Shown: in pieces, positions 45,300-54,909 of the stretch
How positions within the stretch are numbered: position 1 is the stretch's first letter
How the letters are laid out: each line of letters starts with the position of its first letter
NCBI GenBank assembly: GCA_001557505.1
Contig: LSAX01000007.1
Location: forward strand, 3,472,001-3,536,000
Source of the DNA: Reticulascus tulasneorum
Taxonomy: Eukaryota > Ascomycota > Sordariomycetes > Glomerellales > Reticulascaceae
DNA length: 64,000 bases
Reading direction: 5' to 3'
The notes under the pieces: model-generated
Databases searched by the model: none
Told to the model about the DNA's origin: nothing
Seen by the model: the letters and a program-made list of their open reading frames with translations, nothing else
Position numbers and translations under genes: made by a program

Positions 45300-45958
45300 A
45301 TTAGCTAAGCTCTAGGTTGACGAGGCTAAGTGTGCGAAAAGTGAGGAAGGGAATGAAGAGAAAGGTCAAAGAACTGGAACCCCGAGACCTTTGATTTCTT
45401 ATCAAAAGCAAAGGCAGGGAATCGCAAGATGCATCGCCGTTCCCACGGAGGCCGTCAAGTGGGTCGTGGAGTGAGCTGCCGGTCCATCTCGGGTGAATCT
45501 GCCAGTAACCAATTAAAATTCAGCCATCTTCGCTCAAATGCTCCCACACTAGCGAAAGGCACTAGAGAAAAACGACCCGATATTTTCTGCACGCCGAGGT
45601 CGACGGCCAATGACCCACAATTCGGCGATGCAAATTCACCCTAATGGTCAGCTAGGACGTCGGATGAGGCGAACCCCATCATATGACTGCATTGTTTCCC
45701 CGTGGGGCACCCATGTTATCTCGTGGCTGGACTCGTCAACTCCGACAACCGTCTCGACTTATCCCATGAATTCGGGAAAGTCGCTGAGTTTGATGCTGGA
45801 TGGAGCGCGTGGAGGCCATTCCCGTCGAAGATATAAAATGAGTGGATTCTCCCAACCTTCCATCTTGTGAATCGTGTCACTACCCTCAAAGTCACATCAC
45901 CGGTTATCAACACAATCCACTTTCCCGTCATCCTGTCCCTCTCTCTCCATTTCTTGAA
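45300..45958. promoter_or_regulatory. divergent promoter between GH32 and sugar transporter
   Basis: 659 bp shared upstream region. CGGAGGCCG (45446-45454) is a CGG-N3-CCG inverted triplet pair of the kind Zn2Cys6 dimers bind. GTGGGG (45702-45707) fits the CreA/Mig1 consensus SYGGRG. GATATAAAATG (about 45830-45840) is TATA-like, about 120 bp before the transporter start. Binding is inferred from sequence only. Confidence 0.4.
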
Positions 45959-47675
45959 ATGGAAGGCAAGATCCCTTCCCATTTGGCTACGGCGCAAAGT
46001 TTCGAAGCCGATATCGATCTTGAGAAGACCTTCGTGGAAGCTCATACAGAACATGCCACTCGCCATGATTCGAGGTCTATCGCCACTCCAATCTCCCAAG
46101 ACTTGACGCCAAAAGAGCAATATCAGCGACTATGGGCCAATCTGAAGAAAGACAAAGTCTTTGTCCTCTGGGCTCTGTATGTAATGTCTCTGGTCTTCGG
46201 CTGGGGCTATGACGCCGGCTTATCTGGCGTCGCCATCGCATTTCCCGAATTCAGGAAGGCGTACGGAGAATATTTCGAAGCCGGCGAGCAGTTCGTGATC
46301 CCAGCACTCTGGCAGTCCCTTTGGAATGCAGCAAGCACAATTGGTCAAGTCATCGGTGCGTTCCTCACCGGCCAATTCGCTGATTACACCGGCCGACGCC
46401 CCTTGCTGTACCTCGCCGTCACCCTTTCCCTATCATCCTCTTTTGCTCTCGTCTTCGCCCCCAACCTGCCGGTACTCTTCGTCTCCAAACTGCTCCTGGG
46501 ATTCTCGATCGGATTCTCAACCGCAACCCCTCCCCTATATGTCACTGAAAACGCACCCGCGGCTCTTCGAAGCTCCGCGAGTTCCCTGACCAACGTAATC
46601 ATTGTCTTGGGGTTCTTCCTCTCATCTCTTACCGGGTATGGGGCATCCAAGGTATCTGGCGAATGGAGCTACAGACTAGCGTTTGTCATGACGTTTGTCG
46701 TCCCTGGCCTGTTTGCCTTCGGCCTCCCATTCCTTCCCGAGTCGCCAGTCTGGTACATCAAGAAGGGCAGAGAGGCAGATGCGCGCAAGGCCATCATAAA
46801 GTTATTCGGCAAAAGCACGAATGTTGATGCAAGGCTCGCGTTCATCCGGTCGGAGCTAGAAGTACAAGCTGGAGAAACGAGCCTTGAAAGCCAGACCAGC
46901 TGGAAAGCCATCTTTTCCAAAGAACACCGATCTCGAACATTGGTGGCTGTCCTCGGACTTCAGTCCCAGAACTTCTCTGGAGGATATTTTGCTAGTAAGT
47001 CGACCGAGATCGAGCCCGCTTAAATTTGGGATATGTGGAACTAACTCCAGTCATCTAGACACCTACCAAACATACTACTTCGAGCTTATCGGACAGACAA
47101 ACGCATTCGGCCTCACCGCCATTTCCTCCACGCTTCAATTCATCTCCAATTGTGTAGCTGTTGCACTCTCTGATGTCCTGCCCAGAAGAAAATCGCTCGT
47201 AGGAGGCGGCGCAATACTATGTGTCTGGTCAATCATAATCGCCGGCACGTCCCTCGCCAACACATCGAACAAGGCCGCCAACACGGCCCTTCTCGCTTTC
47301 ATGCTCACATGGTCAATGCTCTACACGTCTACAGTTGGATGCTTCGGGTGGGCTGTCGCCCAAGAGACCGCTTCCCAAACCACCAGGCCCAAAACCATTG
47401 CGTTTACCTTGGTATGCCAGCAACTGACCGCGCTCATGTTATCCTCGGTCTTTCCATTTTTCATCAACCCCGACCAGCTGAACTGGGGCGGAAAAGTCAT
47501 GTTTCTGTTCGTCGCCGCGGAGGTCGTCATCTTGCTGATACTGTATTTCGTTCAGCCTGAGACGAAGAACAGGACGTATAATGACATCGACACGCTGTAT
47601 GCTCACCACATTCCACCGAGGAAGTTCAACAGGTATATTGTTGATAATGGCGTGGTAATCAAGAAGGAAATTTGA
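45959..47675 (+). CDS. MFS sugar transporter (alpha-glucoside/hexose family)
   Basis: Two exons, 45959..46994 and 47059..47675, encoding 550 aa with about 12 membrane helices. The sugar porter signs are GWGYDAGLSGVA in helix 1, GQFADYTGRRPLLY after helix 2, KLLLGFSIGFSTATPPLYVTENAP (in outline), PESPVWYIKKGR at the end of the first half, and PETKNRTYNDID at the end of helix 12. The long acidic N-terminus before helix 1 and the wide loop resemble fungal maltose/alpha-glucoside permeases. The intron joins GGYFA to NTYQTYYFELIG, the usual FxxTYFF segment of helix 7. With the two cytosolic glycosidases nearby, the likely cargo is sucrose or another disaccharide. This is inferred, not shown. Confidence 0.92.
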
Positions 47676-48199
47676 AAATGGCTACTGTGGTTGATTCATT
47701 TTGCTGCAGTTATATAGGCTACTTGCTTTTGTCTTCCCTGTCCTTCTTATGTCAATGCCAATAAGACGAAGTTAGGTCCTTGTAGGCCAAAAATCATACC
47801 GTTATATGTGATACTCAGAGTGTATCTTTACTTGCATTATTTTGGTGGAAGATCTAGCTCTTCGTTCCGAGTGTTGCTGAAGTTTAATAAATCCTGCTCA
47901 GCAGACGTAACCATCGGCAAGATGTGCCTAGTTGTTCCTAAATGCCACCCCATCCGTATATTTGAATCGCCGGGTCAGGGCCAAGACAATTAGGGAGTTT
48001 GTGGGGCAAGCGGGGAAGCACCAACGTGGTGCTAACCTTAAATGTGTAAGCCTACCGCTGGTGTGGTACTTTTTTTTGGGGCAGGGAGGTGGAATTGCAT
48101 AACATGACGGTGGTTCATAACCCCGCATCAATTAGAGTGCATTATTTCCCGCCTCTCCTTCTTCTTCTCTCCACGCATATGCAGCTCGGAAGGCCGACA
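47676..48199. other. intergenic, upstream of regulator
   Basis: 524 bp of 3' flank of the transporter and promoter of the regulator. Nothing else seen. Confidence 0.4.
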
Positions 48200-49846
48200 A
48201 TGTCAACAGAGATCCCTTATTATAAACACAGAAGAAGCGGTAAGGTTAGACAGGCATGCGACTGTTGCCATACCCGCAAGATTCGTTGCGATGGCACAAA
48301 CCCGTGTGCTAATTGCATCAGCGCCACGCTTCATTGCACGTACCTCGTCGTGCACAAGAAGACTGGCCCGAAAGGAAGACGGCGAACGTCGAACACATAT
48401 TGTATGACAAAAACAAGCCCGATACCTCCGCTGCTTGAGATTCCTACTGCTAGTCCAAATTCGCAGGCTACAAACGACAATGCAAGTTGGCATTCTGAAA
48501 GCAATGATGGACAGGATCGATTCGGTTTTGAGCCTTCCCCATCGGTGTCCGCAGACCTCATTTCAAGATGCCTGGATGCATTCTTCATACACAAGTACCC
48601 GATTACCCCTATTCTAGATCGAGAACAGGCAAAGGCTTCGTTAATGAACCTCTCGGCCTCCCCGGAACAGTACGGTCTGATGACAGCCTGTTGCGCTGTC
48701 ATAGTCCAATCCCCTGAAATACTGGCGCCAACTAATCGGCCATCCGAATCCTTAGAAACACATGAAAACGGTCTGGAGGCGCTGCCTACTGCTGAGTTCC
48801 TCATATCTGAAACAGTTCGGGCCAGGCAGTACTGCGATCATATCGAAAACCCATCTCTAGCCACCGTACAGACATCGTTCCTACTCTTCTCCGCTCTATT
48901 CTGCCTGGGCAAAGACAATTCGGCGTGGTTTTATATTCGTGAATCTATGACGCTGCTTCAATTGCTTCGACTACACGAGGAAAGCACCTACACCTCCCTC
49001 TCCAGCAACACCTTGCACATCTATTCCCGTCGGATGTTCTGGGTTCTTTTCATCACGGAGCGGGCGTACGCCCTCCAGCGCCATAGGCCGTTAACGTTGC
49101 AGCCGACTATAGCGTTACCCTCTGTGGGTGGGGGAGCGGAGTCACATATCTTATCCGGATTTCTCGATCTCATCTCTCTGTTCCAGAACTTCGACAATGA
49201 CTTTCTTGCATTGTGGAATCCGTCCTCTTTTACCCCTTCCGCATCGCCTGAATCTCTGATCAGACTTCAGCAAGCTCTCACATACGCTTTACCAAACATT
49301 TCAGAACGCACAGAAGTCCAGCAAGCCGACCTACTGGTATCCAGACAGTGGCTGAAGACCATGGTGTGGCAGCTCTGCGTTTCCAAAACACTGCTCTCAA
49401 GCTCGAGCAGCGAGGAGAGCATGTCATTCCGTTACCCAATTTCCATAGCTCGTGAAGTTGTTCTTGTTTCAATGCTCTTGCCTCCTAGTGCATTCGAAGC
49501 TAACGGCATTGGAATACTGGAAAAGCTATTCGACATTGGGTGTTCATTAGCTGATGTCTTGTCAGTCAGGCCGGACCTGATGAAATCCTCAGTAATGGAA
49601 GTGGGGCCGACGGATTATTTGATGGAGCTACTTCGCATTGTCGGTACTACTCTTGGAGGGAGTTCGAAGCACTTGAAGATTTTGGTAAACAAGGCGAATG
49701 AATGTCTACCCATGAATGTTGGACGCACACTATCAAGCTTGGAAAACGGCTGGGAAGAAATCCACGAGCTTTATGACGGCGACGACGACGACGACGACGA
49801 CGTGCTCTCGGTTTGCAACGATGGTACTCACACACGTTATACTTAA
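48200..49846 (+). CDS. Zn2Cys6 transcription factor, probable regulator of the sugar locus
   Basis: Single exon, 548 aa from the ATG at 48200 (A at -3; 48179 and 48104 are in-frame alternatives). The zinc cluster is C20-x2-C23-x6-C30-x5-C36-x2-C39-x6-C46 (CDCCHTRKIRC, then PCANC and LHC), followed by a basic linker (KTGPKGRRR). The central region (about 170-330) fits the fungal-specific transcription factor domain, with FFIHKYPITPILDR and the RRMFWVLFITERAYALQRHRPLTLQP helix region (in outline). This layout, including KTGPKGRR, is like MalR/AmyR-type and other sugar regulators. The C-terminus has a run of seven Asp. Its place beside the transporter and glycosidases suggests a pathway-specific activator. 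Confidence 0.88.
   Translation: MSTEIPYYKHRRSGKVRQACDCCHTRKIRCDGTNPCANCISATLHCTYLVVHKKTGPKGRRRTSNTYCMTKTSPIPPLLEIPTASPNSQATNDNASWHSESNDGQDRFGFEPSPSVSADLISRCLDAFFIHKYPITPILDREQAKASLMNLSASPEQYGLMTACCAVIVQSPEILAPTNRPSESLETHENGLEALPTAEFLISETVRARQYCDHIENPSLATVQTSFLLFSALFCLGKDNSAWFYIRESMTLLQLLRLHEESTYTSLSSNTLHIYSRRMFWVLFITERAYALQRHRPLTLQPTIALPSVGGGAESHILSGFLDLISLFQNFDNDFLALWNPSSFTPSASPESLIRLQQALTYALPNISERTEVQQADLLVSRQWLKTMVWQLCVSKTLLSSSSSEESMSFRYPISIAREVVLVSMLLPPSAFEANGIGILEKLFDIGCSLADVLSVRPDLMKSSVMEVGPTDYLMELLRIVGTTLGGSSKHLKILVNKANECLPMNVGRTLSSLENGWEEIHELYDGDDDDDDDVLSVCNDGTHTRYT
49781..49801 (+). repeat. (GAC)7 coding microsatellite
   Basis: Seven GAC triplets near the end of the regulator encode an Asp run. 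Length variation would stay in frame. Confidence 0.8.
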
Positions 49847-50552
49847 GTTTAATATTAGTTTATGCTTAAGCAAAGGGTGGTTAGTACTATGTACCGGGGT
49901 TAGAGGACAATGCGGTTGGGGCTGTGGTTTTTGTAAGTAGCGGCGAACCCGCATGAGTCCTTCATCTGCGCAAAGGCTGTAATGGCAGAAGCTTGTGATA
50001 TGATTCGTGTCCATAGTAATTGCGCAAATTTAATCTCTCGCGAGAGATACATGTAATGGTGTGGCTTGGCTAGCACGAAGGGCTCTTCCTCAACTCGTCG
50101 TGCACCTTGGGTCATTGTTCACTTCGGCCTATGAAGAGGGCAAGATTCTTCGCTGGGCACATTGCTGCTCCAATGACTAAAAATCGAATGACGGAGTATT
50201 CTATTGGTGCTGTTGGCTGTTTAAAAGAAGAAGAAAAAACGAAGGATGGAGAGAAGAAAAAGAACCCCACCAGGAGAGCACTTTTGAGCAAATATTCTGG
50301 CTGTACCGGGTCAATGGGAAATCAGCGCACGCCTCCCCGCCAATGCAATCTCGTTGTGCTTGAGGATGTCGGCCGATTTTGAGGTCTGCTATTTACCAGA
50401 TGCGCCAGCAACAAACGTGTGGATCGCTATCCAAGGCTCGCAAAGGTATAAACGAGCTCTTGAGGGATTTCTGCTTTAATATAAAGCTCAGGTGTTCCTG
50501 ACAACAATGCTGCGAGCTCCCGCTATCTCAATGGGCCTCTCACAAATCCAAA
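49847..50552. other. intergenic, promoter of esterase
   Basis: 706 bp. TATA-like GGTATAAACG (about 50445) and AATATAAAG (about 50480) lie 70-110 bp before the next start. Confidence 0.4.
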
Positions 50553-52160
50553 ATGGCGGTGCTCCGGTTACTCACCCTCTTCGCACTTGCCGTTGCTCAG
50601 TGTCAGACGACATCGCTTCCAGCTTCAAACTGCTCACAGAAAAGTCTAGCTCTGCCCGCCGTCACAGGCATTCGTATCCTCTCTACCGAAGCGCACAGCG
50701 TGAAAAACTACACCTTCGTCAACTCCGAGACAGCAAATGCGACTACAGCCGATTTCTTCAACTTCTGCAATGTCACGGTTACTTACACCCACTCTGGCTG
50801 GAACGACACCGTGCAACTCACAACCTACCTCCCCGATGACTGGAACGGCCGCTTCCTCGCGATCGGAGGCGGAGGCATGGCCGCCGGTGGAGAAGCGTTG
50901 ATTCATCTTGAGTCCCCCATAACCTCACTCATGAGGCTCAAGTTCGCCATATCGACCACCGACGGCGGACACCCTAGCGACCTAGAGGAGGCGATGAGCG
51001 TGAACCCCACCTGGGTGTTTACCAGCCCGGGCAATATCGATTTTCCCATGCTCATAAACTTTGCTTCGCGGTCGCTGCACGACATGGCAGTTATCGGGAA
51101 ATCGCTGGTTCAAACCGCGTACGGAAGGGCGCCGAGATATTCTTACTTTTTCGGGGGGTCGACGGGAGGACAGCAGGGGCATATGCTAGCGCAGCGATTC
51201 CCACGGGACTTCAATGGCATTGTGGCGTACAAGCCGGCGATTAACTGGGCAAAATTCTTCTTTTCCAACGTGTTTGCCAAATTGACCATGGATGTGGCGG
51301 GCCAGTACCCTTCGCCATGCGAGCTGGATGCGCTTTCGGCTGCAGCTGTGACGGCTTGCGACGAGCTTGATGGTGTCAAGGACGGCATCATCTCGCGACC
51401 CGCGCTCTGCACATTTGACCCGCGAACATTGACCGGCAAGGCTTTTGACTGCAACGATGTTCCATCAACGTTTTCAAATATCTCGACTCAAGTAGCTCAC
51501 GCGGCGTACACTGGACCAAGAAGCCCGTCCGGCGAGTTCCGTTGGTATGGTTTCAGCAAAGACGTTTCTCTCCACGCCGAAGGCACAGGACCCGCAGCCT
51601 TGGAATGCCCTGCAACAGGCGGCAAATGCTCAGCAGCCTCGTTCCACATGTCTGACCTCTGGCTCCGATATTTCTTCGCAAAAGACCCATCTCTCGACCT
51701 GAAAGACCTCACCAGGGAGCAATCCGACGACTTGTTCCTGACAGCTGTCAATGAGTACGAGTCGATCATCGGAACCGCTGATCCCGACCTGTCGCGCTTC
51801 AGAAGAGCCGGTGGGAAGATGCTCAACTGGCATGGGCTGACGGATCAGCTGGTGCCTGTCAATGGCAGCACGGACTATTACGACCGGGTGTTGGCAAAGG
51901 ACTCGAAGGCGCAGGACTTCTATCGGCTGTTTCTGGCGCCAGGTGCAGATCATTCAGGTGCTGGAATCACTGTGTCGGACGAAGAGAGCCTCAGGTATAT
52001 CATGAACTGGGTGGAGAAAGGGGAGGTCAATGAGACCCTTCGGGCAGCAGGGAAGACGGGATTTGGACTCCCAGCTGAGAGGAATCTTTGCATGTATCCG
52101 AAAGTCCAGCACTACACGGCCGGAGATCCATCTCTACCGTCGTCATTTACGTGTGTGTAG
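50553..52160 (+). CDS. secreted tannase/feruloyl esterase family protein
   Basis: Single exon, 535 aa. A signal peptide (MAVLRLLTLFALAVAQC) leads into the tannase/feruloyl esterase fold. The nucleophile is Ser203 in GGSTGGQQGH. Asp431 (WHGLTDQLVP) and His467 (GADHSGAG) complete the triad. CDELDGVKDGII (269-280) is the family's calcium-binding loop. Paired cysteines beside Ser and His regions are expected in the family, and many Cys are present. Such enzymes release ferulic acid from plant cell wall arabinoxylan or gallic acid from tannins. The substrate cannot be told from sequence. It follows the sugar locus in the same orientation as the regulator but need not belong to it. Confidence 0.93.
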   Translation: MAVLRLLTLFALAVAQCQTTSLPASNCSQKSLALPAVTGIRILSTEAHSVKNYTFVNSETANATTADFFNFCNVTVTYTHSGWNDTVQLTTYLPDDWNGRFLAIGGGGMAAGGEALIHLESPITSLMRLKFAISTTDGGHPSDLEEAMSVNPTWVFTSPGNIDFPMLINFASRSLHDMAVIGKSLVQTAYGRAPRYSYFFGGSTGGQQGHMLAQRFPRDFNGIVAYKPAINWAKFFFSNVFAKLTMDVAGQYPSPCELDALSAAAVTACDELDGVKDGIISRPALCTFDPRTLTGKAFDCNDVPSTFSNISTQVAHAAYTGPRSPSGEFRWYGFSKDVSLHAEGTGPAALECPATGGKCSAASFHMSDLWLRYFFAKDPSLDLKDLTREQSDDLFLTAVNEYESIIGTADPDLSRFRRAGGKMLNWHGLTDQLVPVNGSTDYYDRVLAKDSKAQDFYRLFLAPGADHSGAGITVSDEESLRYIMNWVEKGEVNETLRAAGKTGFGLPAERNLCMYPKVQHYTAGDPSLPSSFTCV

Positions 52161-52619
52161 CTGGGTCGCGCCTCTATTGACAAATAGCGTGCAGATGTGG
52201 TCCCAGTTGATGTCATAGAAGCAGGACAGGGATAGTTTAGTTGTCTTGGAATTACCTGTACGGAAGATTGATTTATGAAAAATACTGTGTGTATGCGTAA
52301 ACTGTAACACTCCCTTAATGACGTTCAAGTTGCTGAGAAAAGTGTACACTTGGTTTCGCAGATCCAATCGCTAGCTTAAGTATCATAAGTATGTTCCCGA
52401 GTAAAAACATCGAATAGATCTGACGCCTGAGTACCAGCACTAAGGAAGGACATACTTGTAAAGGCGCTGGCGAGATTTTGCTACCTCTAAAGAACGTTAC
52501 CTGAGCTAGAGTTATAAGGACCGCCGCCCGGTCCTAGCTCCGGCACATCTTAGGCATTTATCACCTATATTCCCTTTAAGAGGTTGCTCAGATGGATTCA
52601 ATGGCGGTAATCAAGTGCT
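52161..52619. other. intergenic between convergent genes
   Basis: 459 bp. Nothing recognisable. Confidence 0.4.
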
Positions 52620-53343
52620 TCAGATGAAACCACCCCGTTCAACGTCGAAGATATAATCAGAAACGCAACCTTCAAAAATCGCTCCCGCCATCTTACGCAT
52701 CTTCCCTGGATTGATCTTGTTGTCCCAAACGCACTCTCCAAACTGATTCAACCACTTAGCCTTGACGAACCCTCCCCTGATGGCCTCTTCGCCGACAACG
52801 TAGATCAAGTTCCTTGGCCACTTATCAGTGGTGTCCGAAGTTGACCACATGGTTATTGGATTGCCGTCATCGTCCTCAAATGGCTCGCATTCCAGAGCAT
52901 ACCATTCATCCTCCTCGCCAGGCCAGCAGACCGTATTCCCTTCTGCAAGCTTCGGCAGTCTTGCCAGAATCTTGACCCACTCGTCGCCGAAATCATAGAG
53001 TTCCTTGTCATCGAGGATATGGTCGTCGTCTACAACGTATACTGTAGAGTTGGGGCCCCCGTCGATCTCTGACTGGGCGGCGAGATCGTGGTATTGAATG
53101 TCTAGTTCCGGCAGATAGCAAGTTCGGAGCCAAAGGACTAGGCGGCTATGGTTCAGATGGCCAGACGCATCATTTACACATGCATTTCCCTCTTGAACAG
53201 ATTGAAAAGGTCGGAGCATGCGATCGATTTGAACTTCGCTTGGTAAAGATGGCACCTCTTCGCCCTGGTATTCTTCTGCCTCTCGCTGTGCACTTGTACC
53301 AAGTTCATTGTATCTCTTGAGGCTTGTCTCAGAAAGTGGAGAC
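52620..53343 (-). CDS. acidic protein of unknown family, 5' end unresolved
   Basis: An open coding frame reads from about 53343 down to the stop at 52620, at least 240 aa, with no ATG in its first 40 codons (RYNELGTSAQREAEEYQ is in frame). It probably begins with an upstream exon joined at CTACAG|G (53343). A candidate upstream exon has ATG at 53434 and donor GTAAGC at 53369, but the intron would be only 26 nt, so the model fails as drawn. An internal start at 53219 (MLRPFQSV) is possible. The protein is acidic (VVDDDHILDDKELYDFGDEW) and ends with MAGAIFEGCVSDYIFDVERGG. Family not recognised. Composition and lack of stops support real coding. Confidence 0.55.
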
Positions 53344-54567
53344 CTGTAGGTGGCTCAGAGGTTGCTTACCAAACGGCCACGGTTCCCAAGGGCCATGTAT
53401 TTATGAACAAGTCTCTTCCATTGCTGCTTGTCATTCTCGTCGGGAGAATCGAGAATCTGGTGTTCCTAGATTGGGAAATATATATAAGTGCTTGTCCTTG
53501 TCCACGAAAACCACCAAAACACACGCGTTCAGGTCATGGCACACCTGCGACGCAAAGGATGTCAAAAGCTAATCGCCCATACCCAGCAGCCGGAAACAGT
53601 GTTTTCGTCACATTTCTATTCGAGTAGTCTGGTGCAGGAAATATCGTTAATGACGTAACTGGTTCCATTGTATCTCAACTGAGATTGGAGGCACGCTGAT
53701 TGAGAACGATGGAGAAAGCATGCGGGCAAGGGATCTTTATATTTGGCGAAGTGCGGCGCAGCAGCGCTACAGAATTAGACAATCCTGGTTGGGTCAGGCA
53801 GAAGTGTGGATACAAGTGAACACTTGGGACGAGGCTAATCCATGCATTGTTGGCAAGCGATTTCATTAGACGATGGCGATGATGGACCATCCTCGATGAG
53901 GCAAGTTTCTAGGCCAAGTCATGACCGTTAGTAATTAAGATCAATTGGTAAGCAGCTGTACATGGCAGAGTGGCAGCCCCGTTTTTACAGTGGAGAAATT
54001 TTTTTTTCGCAAGGCCCAGCTCGGAGGGAAGTTGGCTGCTGAAAGTGGGCGGGTTGAGCCAAGAGTACGTTTTACAATTTAAAGATACAAGCCTCATCTT
54101 TATCTATGTCCCGCGCAGTATGTAAAAGAGATCTAAGTACAGGAAAGCCAAGAAGAACACGCTTGTCTGAAAATCCAGAATATGTCCGTGCCGGTTGTTC
54201 TGCTCGGTTCTATACTGGTACCTCGATCATGATTCTGAAACTACAAGGTTCCGATGGCTGCGCGGGACATCTTAATTCCGGGTCGAAGTGCAAGCTCACT
54301 AACACGGTACAGAATAAGGGCACATTGCTGACGGCAAGGGACCGGACAGTGCTGCGACCCGGCCCCACGTGATATATTGACTACCTAATGAACATGACAA
54401 CCCGTGATGGTGTACGTATACTGTTCAACCTGAAGCCCCATCGACTTGCCTTTGCTTGGGTGTCTTGGTAACATGCGATATCCCCCTACTCTCCAAACGT
54501 CCTCATCGCGTCAAACTGACGAGGTTCCTTAGCTCCAGTCTGCCGACTGGAGGCTGGCGGCTCAGAT
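53344..54567. other. intergenic
   Basis: 1.2 kb without a supported gene, apart from the possible first exon of the preceding gene near 53370-53434. Confidence 0.35.
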
Positions 54568-54909
54568 TTAAATGTGGCATGTCCAGTCGAAGATGGTGCT
54601 TCCTCGTTTAGCATATGCCTTAGGTCGGCTGTATTGAACCTCGCAAGCGACGTCCATGTCAACTTTACGCCGCTTATTGCCACGCCTGCATCTCCAGTCG
54701 CCGGGCTTATCTCCTATCTGCTCGACATTCCAGTCGGCACCATATTGGGCCTTGCAAGCGCTGGCTACGTCGACGGTGCCAAGCAATTTGCGAGCGTGCA
54801 AAACTTGAGACACATCGCCCTCTCCCGGTACGGCAATGGCGGCGCTTGGACTAGCGAGGAGGGCGAGGCCGACGATGGCGCCAAGAATAGTCGAGGGTGC
54901 GAACATCAT
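54568..54909 (-). CDS. small secreted protein with two tandem AC-x2-QY repeats
   Basis: Single exon, 113 aa. A signal peptide (MMFAPSTILGAIVGLALLASPSAA, given by its ends MMFAPS and SPSAA) is followed by two copies of a short module. Copy 1 reads VDVASACKAQYG, then DWRC. Copy 2 reads VDMDVACEVQYS, then DWTC at the C-terminus. The shared pattern is VD-x(3)-AC-x2-QY-x(n)-W-x-C, with two Cys per copy, presumably one disulphide each. From memory, a similar short module occurs in secreted actinobacterial and fungal proteins. I cannot name a function. It lies next to the LysM and chitinase genes, which may mean a shared extracellular setting. Confidence 0.75.
   Translation of the reverse strand: MMFAPSTILGAIVGLALLASPSAAIAVPGEGDVSQVLHARKLLGTVDVASACKAQYGADWNVEQIGDKPGDWRCRRGNKRRKVDMDVACEVQYSRPKAYAKRGSTIFDWTCHI

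Noticed and set aside
53344..53369. 26-nt intron joining an upstream ATG exon to the 52620-53343 gene
   Set aside because: It preserves the frame and has GT-AG ends, but it is far below the usual minimum for fungal introns.
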